DNA of 64,000 nucleotides from Lentzea nigeriaca (GTDB taxonomy: Bacteria; Actinomycetota; Actinomycetes; Mycobacteriales; Pseudonocardiaceae): the NCBI RefSeq assembly GCF_016907955.1, contig NZ_JAFBCX010000010.1:124001-188000 (forward strand), in the 5' to 3' direction. The position numbers were made by a program, and so were the translations under genes. Below, piece after piece: positions 47,708-56,699 of the stretch; within the stretch, counting starts at the first letter, position 1; every line of letters begins with the position of its first letter. The notes under the pieces were generated by a model, which was not told where the DNA came from, did no database searches, and saw only the letters and a list, made by a program, of their open reading frames with translations.

Positions 47708-50431
47708 GTGAGGTTCGGGGTGCTCGGTCCGGTGCTGGTCGACGGCGTGGAGGTCGCCGCGCCGCGGCAGCGCGCGTTGCTGGCGATGCTCGTGCTCGAC
47801 GCCGGGCGGATCGTCGGGCACGAGCAGCTGATCAGCGGTCTGTACGCCGAGCCGCCCGCTGGTGCGGCGAATGCGTTGCAGTCGCAGGTGTCGAGGCTGC
47901 GGCGGACCGTGCCGGGTCTGGTGATCGAGCACCATCCCGCGGGCTACCGGCTGGTCGCCGAGGCGTCTGAAGTGGATCACCTGCGGTGCGTCGAGCTGCT
48001 CGAAGCAGGCCGAGCCGCTGAGGCGCTGGCGTTGTGGCGCGGCCCGGCATTGGCCGACGTCGAGGCGCCTTTCGCCGTGGTGGCCCGGCAGCGGCTGTCA
48101 GAAGTGTTCATCAACTGCGTACTTTCCGGCGGGACGACTGACGGCCTCCGCGATCTGCTGGGGCGGCATCCGTTGCGGGAGGACGTCAGGGCGGCGTTGA
48201 TGCGGGCGCTGCACCGCGACGGCCGGCAGACCGAGGCGCTCGAGGTGTTCGCGCGGGGCCGGGAACTGCTCGCCGACGAGCTCGGCGTCGATCCCTCCCC
48301 CGCGCTGGCCGTCGCGCATCTGGAGGTGCTGCGGGCCGAGGCGCCGCATCGGGGTGTGCCCGCGCAGCTCACCAGCTTCGTCGGCCGCGACGAGGATCTG
48401 CGGCGGGTGTCGAAGTGGTTGCGGGACAACCGGCTGGTCACGCTCATCGGGCCCGGCGGCGCCGGCAAGACCCGGCTCGCCGTCGAGGTCGCCCACCGCG
48501 AGCCGGGTGAGGTGGCGTTCGTCGATCTCAGCGCCACGGCCGACGTGGCCCGCGCGGTGCTCGACGGGGTCGGGGTGCGCGAGGCCGGGTTGCTCTCGGC
48601 CGGGCCGGTCAGCGTGCGGGACCGGCTGCGGGCGGCGCTGGCGGCACGGGACGTGCTGCTGGTCGTGGACAACTGCGAGCACGTCGTCGACGACGCCGCC
48701 CGTGTGCTCGGGGACATCCTCACGACGTGCCCGGACGTGCGGGTGCTCGCGACCAGCCGCGAACCGCTCGGCATCACCGGGGAGACCCTCAGCCCCGTGA
48801 CGGCGTTGGACGTCGAGGCCGCCACTCGCCTGTTCCTCGACCGGGCCCAGGCGGTCAAGCCGGGTTTTCACGCAGGCCACGACGTCATCGCCGAGGTGTG
48901 CCGGCGGCTGGACGGCATCGCGCTCGCCATCGAACTCGCCGCCGCACGCGTGCGGTCCCTGCCGATCAGCGAGATCGCGGCCCGGCTCGACGACCGGTTC
49001 CGGTTGCTGTCCAGGGGAAGCCGGACCGCCGCGCCCCGGCACCGCACGCTGCACGCCGTCGTGGAGTGGAGCTGGGATCTGCTCACCGACGCCGAACGTG
49101 ACCTCGCCGCCCGGTTCACCGTGTTCAGCGGCGGCGCGAGTCTCGACGCCGTGACGGCGGTGTGCGAGTCCGATGTGGACACTCTGACCTCGTTGGCGGA
49201 CAAGTCACTCGTCGAGGTCGTCGGCGACCGCTACCGGATGCTCGACACCATCCGCGCGTTCTGCGCCACCCGCGCGTCCGGTCTCGCGGACCGTCACGCC
49301 CGCTGGTTCCTCGCCAGAGCCCAGGAAGCCGAACCGCACCTGCGCGCCCACGAGCAGATCGAGTGGATCACCGCGCTCGCGGCCGACCACGACAACCTCA
49401 CCGCGGCCATCACCTGGTCCACCGCCCACGACGTCACACTCGCCCTGGAGCTCGTCGCGGCACTGTCGACCTACTACTGGTGCCGCGGCCTGCGCACGGA
49501 AGCCGCCCAGCAGGCGGAGGCGGTGATCCGGGCGTGCGGGGAGACAGCGCCGGCGGGACGGGAGCAGGAGTACGCGTTGTGCCTGCTGATCGCCTGGCCT
49601 GTCGCGACGGGTGACCAGACGGCGAGGATCGGGCAGGCCGACGCGTTGCTCGGCGCGCTGGACGGGCCGCCGCGCTATCCGATCATGACCATGATGTGGG
49701 GTATGGCGTTCGGTGCGCCCGAGAACGATTCCCAGACCTGGCATCGCCGTCACCGGCTCGTCGGCAGTGACCCGTGGAGCGGTGCGCTGGCCCTGGTCGG
49801 TGACGGTCTCATGGCCCGGATGCAGGGCGACCGGGAGGCCGGGCGGGATCTCCTGGCGCACGGTGCATTGGCGTTCGAGCGCGTGGGTGACCGCTGGGGT
49901 GCCGCGCTCGCGCACCACCAGCTCGGCGAGCTCGCCCTCGAAGCGGGCGAGCCCGAGGTGGCGCTGGAGGCGGTCGGGCGGGCTCACACACTGCTCGCCG
50001 AGCTGGGAGCCACCGAGGACCTCGCCGAGCTGCTCGTCGTGCGGGCGCGCGCCCGGCTCGCCTCAGGCGACGCCGAGGGCGCGGCGCCGGACTACGACGA
50101 GGCTCTCGAGCTGGCCACGCGGGCTGGGTCACCGCTCGTGCGGGCCACCTGTCACCTCGGCCGGGCCGGGCTCGCCCGCCGCAACGGTGATCTCGACACG
50201 GCGTGGGCCGAGTGCGACCAGGCGTGGGAGCTGACACCCGGCGGCTGGTACAGCCCCGACGAGATGCGGTGCCAGATCGCGTTCGAACGCGGCCGCATCG
50301 CGAAAGCCCGACGCGACGACGCCGGGGCCCGTGAGCACCTGCGGGAGGCGCTCAGGCGAGCCGTGGGACAGCGCAACCTGCTGACCGAGACCGCCGTCCG
50401 CGCCGAACTCGCCGCCCTGGCCGGGCCGTGA
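47708..50431 (+). CDS. BTAD/AfsR-like transcriptional regulator with NB-ARC-type ATPase
   Basis: 907 aa from GTG 47708. OmpR-like HTH (APRQRALLAMLVLDAGRIVG), BTAD (HPLREDVRAALMRALHRDGR), STAND ATPase with P-loop LIGPGGAGKTRLAVEVAH and Walker B LLVVDNCEHVVDDAARV, ATSREPLGI sensor, then C-terminal TPR-like repeats. SARP-type regulators usually govern secondary metabolism; no cluster is adjacent, so the regulon is unknown. Confidence 0.92.
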   Translation: MRFGVLGPVLVDGVEVAAPRQRALLAMLVLDAGRIVGHEQLISGLYAEPPAGAANALQSQVSRLRRTVPGLVIEHHPAGYRLVAEASEVDHLRCVELLEAGRAAEALALWRGPALADVEAPFAVVARQRLSEVFINCVLSGGTTDGLRDLLGRHPLREDVRAALMRALHRDGRQTEALEVFARGRELLADELGVDPSPALAVAHLEVLRAEAPHRGVPAQLTSFVGRDEDLRRVSKWLRDNRLVTLIGPGGAGKTRLAVEVAHREPGEVAFVDLSATADVARAVLDGVGVREAGLLSAGPVSVRDRLRAALAARDVLLVVDNCEHVVDDAARVLGDILTTCPDVRVLATSREPLGITGETLSPVTALDVEAATRLFLDRAQAVKPGFHAGHDVIAEVCRRLDGIALAIELAAARVRSLPISEIAARLDDRFRLLSRGSRTAAPRHRTLHAVVEWSWDLLTDAERDLAARFTVFSGGASLDAVTAVCESDVDTLTSLADKSLVEVVGDRYRMLDTIRAFCATRASGLADRHARWFLARAQEAEPHLRAHEQIEWITALAADHDNLTAAITWSTAHDVTLALELVAALSTYYWCRGLRTEAAQQAEAVIRACGETAPAGREQEYALCLLIAWPVATGDQTARIGQADALLGALDGPPRYPIMTMMWGMAFGAPENDSQTWHRRHRLVGSDPWSGALALVGDGLMARMQGDREAGRDLLAHGALAFERVGDRWGAALAHHQLGELALEAGEPEVALEAVGRAHTLLAELGATEDLAELLVVRARARLASGDAEGAAPDYDEALELATRAGSPLVRATCHLGRAGLARRNGDLDTAWAECDQAWELTPGGWYSPDEMRCQIAFERGRIAKARRDDAGAREHLREALRRAVGQRNLLTETAVRAELAALAGP

Positions 50432-50459
50432 TCCGCCGCCACCCCAGCCACGCAGGCAG

Positions 50460-50723
50460 CTAGCGGTGCGCGAGGAACGTCCGCAGGTCTGCCTCGGCCA
50501 CCTCGCTGGGGTGACGGCGCAGCACCTCCAGACACTCCCGCGACACCACCCGTGGATGCGCGCCGCGTGCGCCAATGCCGTCGCGGCCGTGCCGGGCGGC
50601 ACAGGTCGTTCCCACGCCCAGCGTCGGCACGTCGTCGACATCCACCCGGCCATCGACCCCGCCCCGGCCGATCTCGGCAGGCGTCGGCGAGGCCCGCAGG
50701 CGGGCGTGTTCGAGCGGGATCAC
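50460..50723 (-). CDS. Small hypothetical protein after the ABC ATPase
   Basis: 87 aa from GTG 50723, 1 nt after the ATPase gene stop. Contains HPRVVSRECLEVLRRHPSEV and LRTFLAHR, reminiscent of HEAT/LRV-type helical repeats, with acidic and Gly-rich N-terminal half. Weak call; may be a remnant of a longer repeat protein. Confidence 0.35.
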   Translation of the reverse strand: MIPLEHARLRASPTPAEIGRGGVDGRVDVDDVPTLGVGTTCAARHGRDGIGARGAHPRVVSRECLEVLRRHPSEVAEADLRTFLAHR

Positions 50724-50724
50724 G

Positions 50725-52248
50725 TCAGACCTGAGGCACCGCGCGCAGCAGCGCGCGCGTGTAGTCGTGAGAAGGGTTGAGCAGCACTTGTTCCACCGAG
50801 CCTTGTTCCACGATCTTCCCCTGATGCATCACCGCGACCCGATCGGCGATCTGCCACGCCAGCCCGAGATCGTGCGTGATGATCAATGAAGCAAGGCCCA
50901 GCTCACGCCGCAACCGCAGCAGCAGCGCCACGATCTCCCCGCGCACCGAGGCGTCCAGCGACGCGACGGGCTCGTCGGCGACCAGCAGACGGGGCTGCAG
51001 CACCAGTGCTCCGGCGATCACCACGCGCTGCTGCTGACCCCCGGACAGCTCGTGCGGCAACGAGTCCAGGTAGAGGCTCGCCGGACGCAGTTCCGCGTGT
51101 TCGACAGCGGCTGTGACCTGCGATTGCTCATCACCGGGAACGTCGTGGACCCGCAATCCCTCCGCGACCGCGGCGCGGACGGTGTGGCGCGGGTTGAGCG
51201 CGCTCGCCGGATCCTGCAGCACGAGCTGCACCTGCCGCCGGAACGCCTTGAGCGCCTTGCCGCTGCGCGGTACCTCGGCACCGTCGAAGATCACCCGTCC
51301 GGAGGACGGTTTCCTGAGCCCCATGATGGTGCGAGCCAGTGTCGTTTTGCCGGAGCCGGACTGCCCCACCAACGCCACGATCTCGCCCCGCCCGACCGTC
51401 AGGTCCACCGCGTCGACGGCGCGGGTCCGACCGTAGTCCACCGTGAGATCCCGCACCTCCAGGAGCGGTTCCGCGGTTCTTCCGGGCTCGGCCCAGCGGT
51501 GCGCCGGATCGCCGATCACCGGGAACGCCGCCGTCAGCGCCGCCGTGTGCGGGTGCCGCGGGTTCGCGATCACCTCACGTGTGCGGCCCCGCTCGACCAG
51601 CTCGCCGCGGTGCATCACGGCCAGCTCGTCGCACGTCTCGGCAAGCACCGACAGGTCGTGACTGATCATCATCAGCCCCAGGTCCTGCTCGGCCACCAGG
51701 CGTTTCAGCACCGCCAGCACCTGCGCCTGCACGACCACGTCCAGCGCCGTCGTCGGCTCGTCCGCGATCACCAGCCGCGGCCCGCACGCCAGCGCCATCG
51801 CGATCATGACCCGCTGCTTCTGCCCGCCCGACAGCTCGTGCGGGTAGGCCCGCGCCTTCTCCGGCGGCAGCTCCACTCGGTGCAGGAGTTCGCGGACGCT
51901 CCCTCGCGTGCCGTGCAGGCGCATCGGCTCGGCGATCTGGTCACCGACACGCTGCACCGGGTTGAGCGAGTGCATCGCGCCCTGGAACACGATCGACGCC
52001 CCCGCCCACCGCACCGCCCGCAACCGGCCCCACGACATCGTCGCGACGTCCTCGCCGTCCAGCAGGATCTCGCCCTCGACCCGCGCGGTCCTCGGCAGCA
52101 GCCGCAGCACCGACATCGCCACCGTCGACTTGCCTGACCCCGACTCGCCGGCCAGGCCCAGGGTCTGGCCCGGCGCCAGCGTCAGGTTCACGTCGTCGAC
52201 GACGCGCTTGTGTCCATAGTGGACACTGAGGTTCCTCAGCTCGAGCAC
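50725..52248 (-). CDS. Dipeptide-type ABC transporter, fused double ATPase
   Basis: 507 aa containing two complete ATPase domains: Walker A GLAGESGSGKSTVAMSVL and ALVGQSGSGKTTLARTI; signature ELSGGQKQRV and ELSGGQQQRV; Walker B IADEPTTALD and VADEPVASLD. Corresponds to DppD and DppF in one chain. Powers peptide import with the downstream-encoded permeases. Confidence 0.93.
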   Translation of the reverse strand: MLELRNLSVHYGHKRVVDDVNLTLAPGQTLGLAGESGSGKSTVAMSVLRLLPRTARVEGEILLDGEDVATMSWGRLRAVRWAGASIVFQGAMHSLNPVQRVGDQIAEPMRLHGTRGSVRELLHRVELPPEKARAYPHELSGGQKQRVMIAMALACGPRLVIADEPTTALDVVVQAQVLAVLKRLVAEQDLGLMMISHDLSVLAETCDELAVMHRGELVERGRTREVIANPRHPHTAALTAAFPVIGDPAHRWAEPGRTAEPLLEVRDLTVDYGRTRAVDAVDLTVGRGEIVALVGQSGSGKTTLARTIMGLRKPSSGRVIFDGAEVPRSGKALKAFRRQVQLVLQDPASALNPRHTVRAAVAEGLRVHDVPGDEQSQVTAAVEHAELRPASLYLDSLPHELSGGQQQRVVIAGALVLQPRLLVADEPVASLDASVRGEIVALLLRLRRELGLASLIITHDLGLAWQIADRVAVMHQGKIVEQGSVEQVLLNPSHDYTRALLRAVPQV

Positions 52249-52252
52249 CCTG

Positions 52253-53071
52253 TCACCTCTTCGGCGTCACAACGGCTTCCAGGGCGCGCCCGACGAGCGT
52301 GAACGCCAGCACCACCACCACGATCGCGACACCGGGCGGCAGCAGGAACCACCACGCCCGCTGCGGCACCGCCCCGTGCAGCTGCGCCTGGTGCAGCATC
52401 GCGCCCCACGAGATCCGCGTCGGATCACCCAGCCCGAGAAACGCGAGCGTCGACTCCGCCACGATCGCCGTCGCCACCGCCAGCGTCGCGTTGACCAGCA
52501 CCAGAGGCACCACCGACGGCAACACGTGCCGCCCGATCACGTGCACGTGCCCACCACCCAGGGCACGAGCGCGTTCCACGAACGGCCGCGCCTCGATCGT
52601 CAGCGTCTGCGCCCGCACCATCCGCGCCGTCGACGGCCAGCTCGTCAGCCCGATCGCCAGCACGATGGTGCCCAGCCCGCGCGGCAGCACCGTCGACAAC
52701 GCGATCGCCAGCACCAGCGCCGGCAGCACCAGGAAGAAGTCCGTGACCCGCAGCAACGCGCCCGCCACCAGACCGCCGAAGTGACCGCTCACGATGCCCA
52801 CGAGCGTGCCGATGCCGACCGCGAGCACCGCCGCCGTCAGCCCGACGAACAACGACGTCCCCGCACCCTGTGCCACCAGCAGCGCCACCGACCGCCCGGT
52901 GTGGTCGGTGCCCAGCCAGAACTCCGCACCCGGCGACTGCCACGGCGCCGCCGTCACCCGCGTCACGTCCAGCTCGTCCGCGGAGATCACCAGCGGCGCG
53001 ATCACCGCGACCAGCGCCGCGACCGCCAGGATCGCGGCACCCGCCACACCAGACCTGTTGAACCTGCTCAT
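52253..53071 (-). CDS. Peptide ABC transporter permease (DppC-like)
   Basis: 272 aa from ATG 53071. N-terminal helix SGVAGAAILAVAALVAVIAP, then the BPD_transp_1 core; EAA-loop ERARALGGGHVHVIGRHVLP. The ATG overlaps the stop of the other permease gene (ATGA). Typical DppC length. Confidence 0.92.
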   Translation of the reverse strand: MSRFNRSGVAGAAILAVAALVAVIAPLVISADELDVTRVTAAPWQSPGAEFWLGTDHTGRSVALLVAQGAGTSLFVGLTAAVLAVGIGTLVGIVSGHFGGLVAGALLRVTDFFLVLPALVLAIALSTVLPRGLGTIVLAIGLTSWPSTARMVRAQTLTIEARPFVERARALGGGHVHVIGRHVLPSVVPLVLVNATLAVATAIVAESTLAFLGLGDPTRISWGAMLHQAQLHGAVPQRAWWFLLPPGVAIVVVVLAFTLVGRALEAVVTPKR

Positions 53072-54018
53072 ACGACCTTCACCCGTGGATCCAGCACCCC
53101 GTACAGCAGCTCCGCCAGCAGGTTCATCACCACGACCGCGCCCGCCGTGACCACCAGCAACCCCTGCAGCAGGAAGTAGTCCGGCCCGGTCAGCGCGTCG
53201 TAGAACAACAACCCCAGGCCCGGCCAGGAGAACACCGTCTCCGTCGTGATCGCCCCGGCCACCACCAGCCCGAACCTCAGGAACACCAGCGTGATCGCGG
53301 GCAGTACCGCGTTCGGCACCGCGTGCCGGCGGCGCACCAGGTCGTCGCGCAGGCCCTTCGCCCGCGCCGTCGTCAGATAGGGCGCGTGCATCTCCTCCAG
53401 CAACGACGACCGCATCACCAGCAGGTACTCCGCGCACACCACCGCGACCAGCGTGAGCGACGGCAGCACCAGGTGATGCCCCACGTCCAGCGCCTGCGAG
53501 AGGAAGTCCGGTGCGGTGTCGGTGTCGCGCATGCCCCGCGACGGGAACAGGTCTCCTGTCACCATCATCAACAGCATGCCGAGCCAGAACGTCGGCACCG
53601 CCCACAACGTCAGCGACACCCCCGTCGTGGTCCTGTCGAACGCCGAGTCCCGCCGCCACGCCGCCAGCACCCCGAGCCACAACCCGAGCCCGACCGCGAT
53701 CACCGTCGACGTGCCGACCAGCAGCAACGTCGGCCCCAGGCGTTCCAGTATCACGTCGGACACCGGGCGGCGGAACGTGAACGACGTCCCCAGGTCACCC
53801 CGCAGCAGCGAGGTGAAGTAGCCCCAGAACTGCTCGTGCAGCGGACGGTCCAGGCCGAACTGCGCCCGCAGTTCGGCCTGCATCGCCGCTGTCGTCGGCC
53901 GCCCGCGCGTCATCGAGACCACCGGGTCACCGGGCACCACCCGGAACAGGAAGAAGCCCAGCACCGCCACCATCACGAGGCTGAGCGCCGCCCCACCGAG
54001 CCGACTGGCGAGTCGCAC
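53068..54018 (-). CDS. Peptide ABC transporter permease (DppB-like)
   Basis: 316 aa. N-terminal helix LGGAALSLVMVAVLGFFLFR, the DppB-type AELRAQFGLDRPLHEQFWGY segment and the EAA-like loop TTARAKGLRDDLVRRRHAVP. GTG start immediately after the substrate-binding protein stop. Confidence 0.92.
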   Translation of the reverse strand: MRLASRLGGAALSLVMVAVLGFFLFRVVPGDPVVSMTRGRPTTAAMQAELRAQFGLDRPLHEQFWGYFTSLLRGDLGTSFTFRRPVSDVILERLGPTLLLVGTSTVIAVGLGLWLGVLAAWRRDSAFDRTTTGVSLTLWAVPTFWLGMLLMMVTGDLFPSRGMRDTDTAPDFLSQALDVGHHLVLPSLTLVAVVCAEYLLVMRSSLLEEMHAPYLTTARAKGLRDDLVRRRHAVPNAVLPAITLVFLRFGLVVAGAITTETVFSWPGLGLLFYDALTGPDYFLLQGLLVVTAGAVVVMNLLAELLYGVLDPRVKVV

Positions 54019-55773
54019 CTACTCGCGCTCCCCGGCCGTCGCCCGACGCCTGCGGGTCTGCCTCATGATCGCCACCACGATGAAGACGATCACCCCGCCG
54101 GCGACGGCGAACCCGACCCACGTGGTGCCCGACGCCGACGCCCGTGCCGCCGGTTCGGCGCCGTAGTAGCCCCACATGCCGTTCTGCGCCATGATCACGC
54201 CGCCCTGCGCGGGCTGCGTGGTGAACCTGGCGAAGTGGTCGGAGCGGTAGGCTTCCAGCGCGTTCTCGTAGGCGAGCACCACGGCGGGCACCTGGTCGTA
54301 GAACCGGGCCTGCATCTGCTTCACGAGCTCCACCCGCTTGCCCTCGTCGAACTCCGAGAGCTGACGTGCGTAGAGCTCGTCGTAGGCCTGGTCGCAGAAG
54401 TAGGCGTCGGTGGTGCCGCCCTTGCCGTCCGCGCCCGGTCGCTGCGCGCACGTGTGCAGCCCGAGGATGAAGTCCGGGTCCACGTTCGTCGCCCACCCGG
54501 AGAACGCCAGGTCGTAGGTCGCCACCGTGGTCGCCTCGTTGAGCTGGTTGTCCGACACCAGCCGCACGTCCAGCGGGATGCCGATGTCGCCCAGCTGCCG
54601 CTTGAGGTACTCGCTGGCCTGCTCGTCGTAGGCGCGGCCCGCGCGGCCGGTCAGCCGCAGCGAGAACCGCGTGCCGTCGGCCTTGCGCGGATAACCGGCG
54701 GCGTCGAGGGCGGCGTTCGCGGCCGCGGGGTCGAACGTGCGCAGCTCCTTCTCGCCCGGCTCCCAGTGCCACTTGCCGAACACCGGCGGCACCAGCCCGG
54801 CGCCTTTCTCCGCGTACCCGAGGTTCACCCGCTGCACCAGCGCGTCCAGGTCGATGGCCTGCGCGATCGCCCGCCGCACCCGCACGTCCCCCAGCGCGGG
54901 GTTGCCGTCGCCGATCGGTTCACCGGTCCTGGTCCGCGCGCCGGGGTTGATCAGCAGCTCGACGAAGCGGCGGCCCTGCGCCTTGTTGCGCGTGACGCCG
55001 GCCTTGTCCTTGAGCGAGTCGAACTGCGCCGGTGCCATCCGGTTGACCAGGTCGACCTCGCCCTTGGTCAGCGCCTGCACCGCGGCGTCGGAGTTCTGGA
55101 AGTACACGAAGTGCAGCTCGTCGTACTTCGGCGCGCCGCGCCAGTAGTTCTTGTTGGCCTTGAGCTTGATGAACTGCCCGGCCACGTGCTCGGTCAGCAC
55201 GAACGGGCCGGAGCCCACGACCGGCATCTGGTCGTTGGCGTAGTCCTTGATGTTCGTGACCTTCTCCCACACGTGTTCGGGCACGATCGGGATGTCCAGC
55301 GCCAGCATCGTGACCTGCGGCGCCTTCGTCTTGATCACCACGGTCCTGTCGTCCGGTGCCGTGACGGAGGAGAAGTTGGTGACGAAGCTGCCGTTCGCGG
55401 TCCGCGCGACCTCGTTGGTCAGCATCAGGTTGTAGGTGAACGCGACGTCGTGCGCCGTGATCGGCTGGCCGTCGGACCACGTCTTGCCCTCGGGAACGGT
55501 GAACGTCCACGTGAGCTTGTCGGCCGAGGGCTCCCATCTGTTCGCGAGGCCCTCGGTCACCCGCTGGTCGTCCGCCGCGTAGGCGGTCAGGTAGTCGTAC
55601 ATCAACCGGCCGACCTCGGTGCTCGACTGGAACACCGCGAGGAACGGGTTCATCGAGTCGATCTGCTGCACGATCGCGACCTTGAGAATCACCGGCCCTT
55701 TGGCCGTTGCAGGAGGTGTTGCAAGCCCCAGTGTCGTTGCTATTGCAAGCAACGCGCACAACTTCACCCGCAC
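54019..55773 (-). CDS. Peptide ABC transporter substrate-binding protein with C-terminal membrane anchor
   Basis: 584 aa, SBP_bac_5 family. A Sec-type signal (LCALLAIATTLGLATPPATA) has no lipobox Cys near the cut site. Core motifs: VEGLANRWEPSADKLTWTFT-like segment, GSGPFVLTEHVAGQF, DVRVRRAIAQAIDLDAL. The C-terminus ends in a membrane helix (TTWVGFAVAGGVIVFIVVAI) followed by RQTRRRR, so it is anchored there rather than by lipid. Divergent from the D-aminopeptidase gene. Confidence 0.92.
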   Translation of the reverse strand: MRVKLCALLAIATTLGLATPPATAKGPVILKVAIVQQIDSMNPFLAVFQSSTEVGRLMYDYLTAYAADDQRVTEGLANRWEPSADKLTWTFTVPEGKTWSDGQPITAHDVAFTYNLMLTNEVARTANGSFVTNFSSVTAPDDRTVVIKTKAPQVTMLALDIPIVPEHVWEKVTNIKDYANDQMPVVGSGPFVLTEHVAGQFIKLKANKNYWRGAPKYDELHFVYFQNSDAAVQALTKGEVDLVNRMAPAQFDSLKDKAGVTRNKAQGRRFVELLINPGARTRTGEPIGDGNPALGDVRVRRAIAQAIDLDALVQRVNLGYAEKGAGLVPPVFGKWHWEPGEKELRTFDPAAANAALDAAGYPRKADGTRFSLRLTGRAGRAYDEQASEYLKRQLGDIGIPLDVRLVSDNQLNEATTVATYDLAFSGWATNVDPDFILGLHTCAQRPGADGKGGTTDAYFCDQAYDELYARQLSEFDEGKRVELVKQMQARFYDQVPAVVLAYENALEAYRSDHFARFTTQPAQGGVIMAQNGMWGYYGAEPAARASASGTTWVGFAVAGGVIVFIVVAIMRQTRRRRATAGERE

Positions 55774-55818
55774 GAAATACCCCTCTTCCCCAGCAGCCCA
55801 CCGCTACGTTACCCAGCT

Positions 55819-56646
55819 GTGAGGATCATGATCTCGGCGGACATGGAAGGCGCCACCGGAGTCACCTGGACTGGGGACGTCATCCCCGGCACCGAGCAGT
55901 GGCAACGGTTCCGGCGCCTGTTCACCGGTGACGTCAACGCCTGCGTGACCGGGCTGGTCGCGGGGGGCGCCCAAGAGGTAATCGTCAACGAAGCGCACTC
56001 CTCGCAACGCAACCTCTTGCTGGAAGACCTCCACACCTCGGCCCGCATGCTCACCGGCCGGCACAAGCCGCTGTCGATGATGCAGGGCATCGACTCCGAT
56101 GTGGACGGTGTCGTCTTCCTGGGCTACCACACCGGCGCGGGCTCTCCCGGCGTGCTCGCGCACACCTACCTGGAGAACTCCATCACCGGCGTGTGGCTCG
56201 ACGGCGTGCACGCCTCCGAGGGACGCCTCAACGCCGCACTGGCCGCCGAGTACGGGGTGCCCGTGCTGCTCGTGACCGGTGACGACCTGACGTGCGCCGA
56301 CGCCGCCTCGTACGCGCCGGGGGCCGGGGTGGTGGCAGTCAAGGAGTGCGTGTCGCGGTATGCGGCCGTGTGCCTGCCACCCGCCGTGGCTTTTTCACGC
56401 ATCACAGAAGCCGCCACCGCGGCGATGGCGTCCGCGGGGCGTGGCGAGGGTGTGGTGGCGCCGCATCGCATCGAGGTCGAGTTCGACGCCACGCACCTCG
56501 CCGACGCCGCCGCCGTGGTGCCGACCGTCGAGCTGATCGGCCCGCGCCGGGTCGGGTTCGACGCCGTGTCGATGACCGAGGCGATGAAGGCGTTCAAGGT
56601 GGTCACGCACGTCGCGGCCGGGGCGATCGAGGGCATCTACGGCTGA
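55819..56646 (+). CDS. dppA: M55 family D-aminopeptidase (DppA-like)
   Basis: 275 aa from GTG 55819. Starts VRIMISADMEGATGVTW, with the zinc-binding DxEG motif, then VNEAHSSQRNLLLE, FLGYHTGAGSPGVLAHTY and the His/Glu ligands. M55 enzymes cleave D-Ala-D-Ala and related D-peptides in a decameric assembly. Divergent from the peptide importer, recalling the Bacillus dpp operon. Confidence 0.9.
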   Translation: MRIMISADMEGATGVTWTGDVIPGTEQWQRFRRLFTGDVNACVTGLVAGGAQEVIVNEAHSSQRNLLLEDLHTSARMLTGRHKPLSMMQGIDSDVDGVVFLGYHTGAGSPGVLAHTYLENSITGVWLDGVHASEGRLNAALAAEYGVPVLLVTGDDLTCADAASYAPGAGVVAVKECVSRYAAVCLPPAVAFSRITEAATAAMASAGRGEGVVAPHRIEVEFDATHLADAAAVVPTVELIGPRRVGFDAVSMTEAMKAFKVVTHVAAGAIEGIYG

Positions 56647-56699
56647 GCGGTCCCGGGCCGTGGGAATTCCACCTGACGCGTGCGGCTACGGTGGCTTCC

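Noticed and set aside
47708-50431. Secondary-metabolite gene cluster next to the BTAD regulator
   Set aside because: No PKS, NRPS, terpene or RiPP genes are visible on either side.
53323-56646. 1107-aa plus-strand ORF
   Set aside because: Antisense shadow of the ABC transporter genes fused to the real D-aminopeptidase, which begins at GTG 55819.
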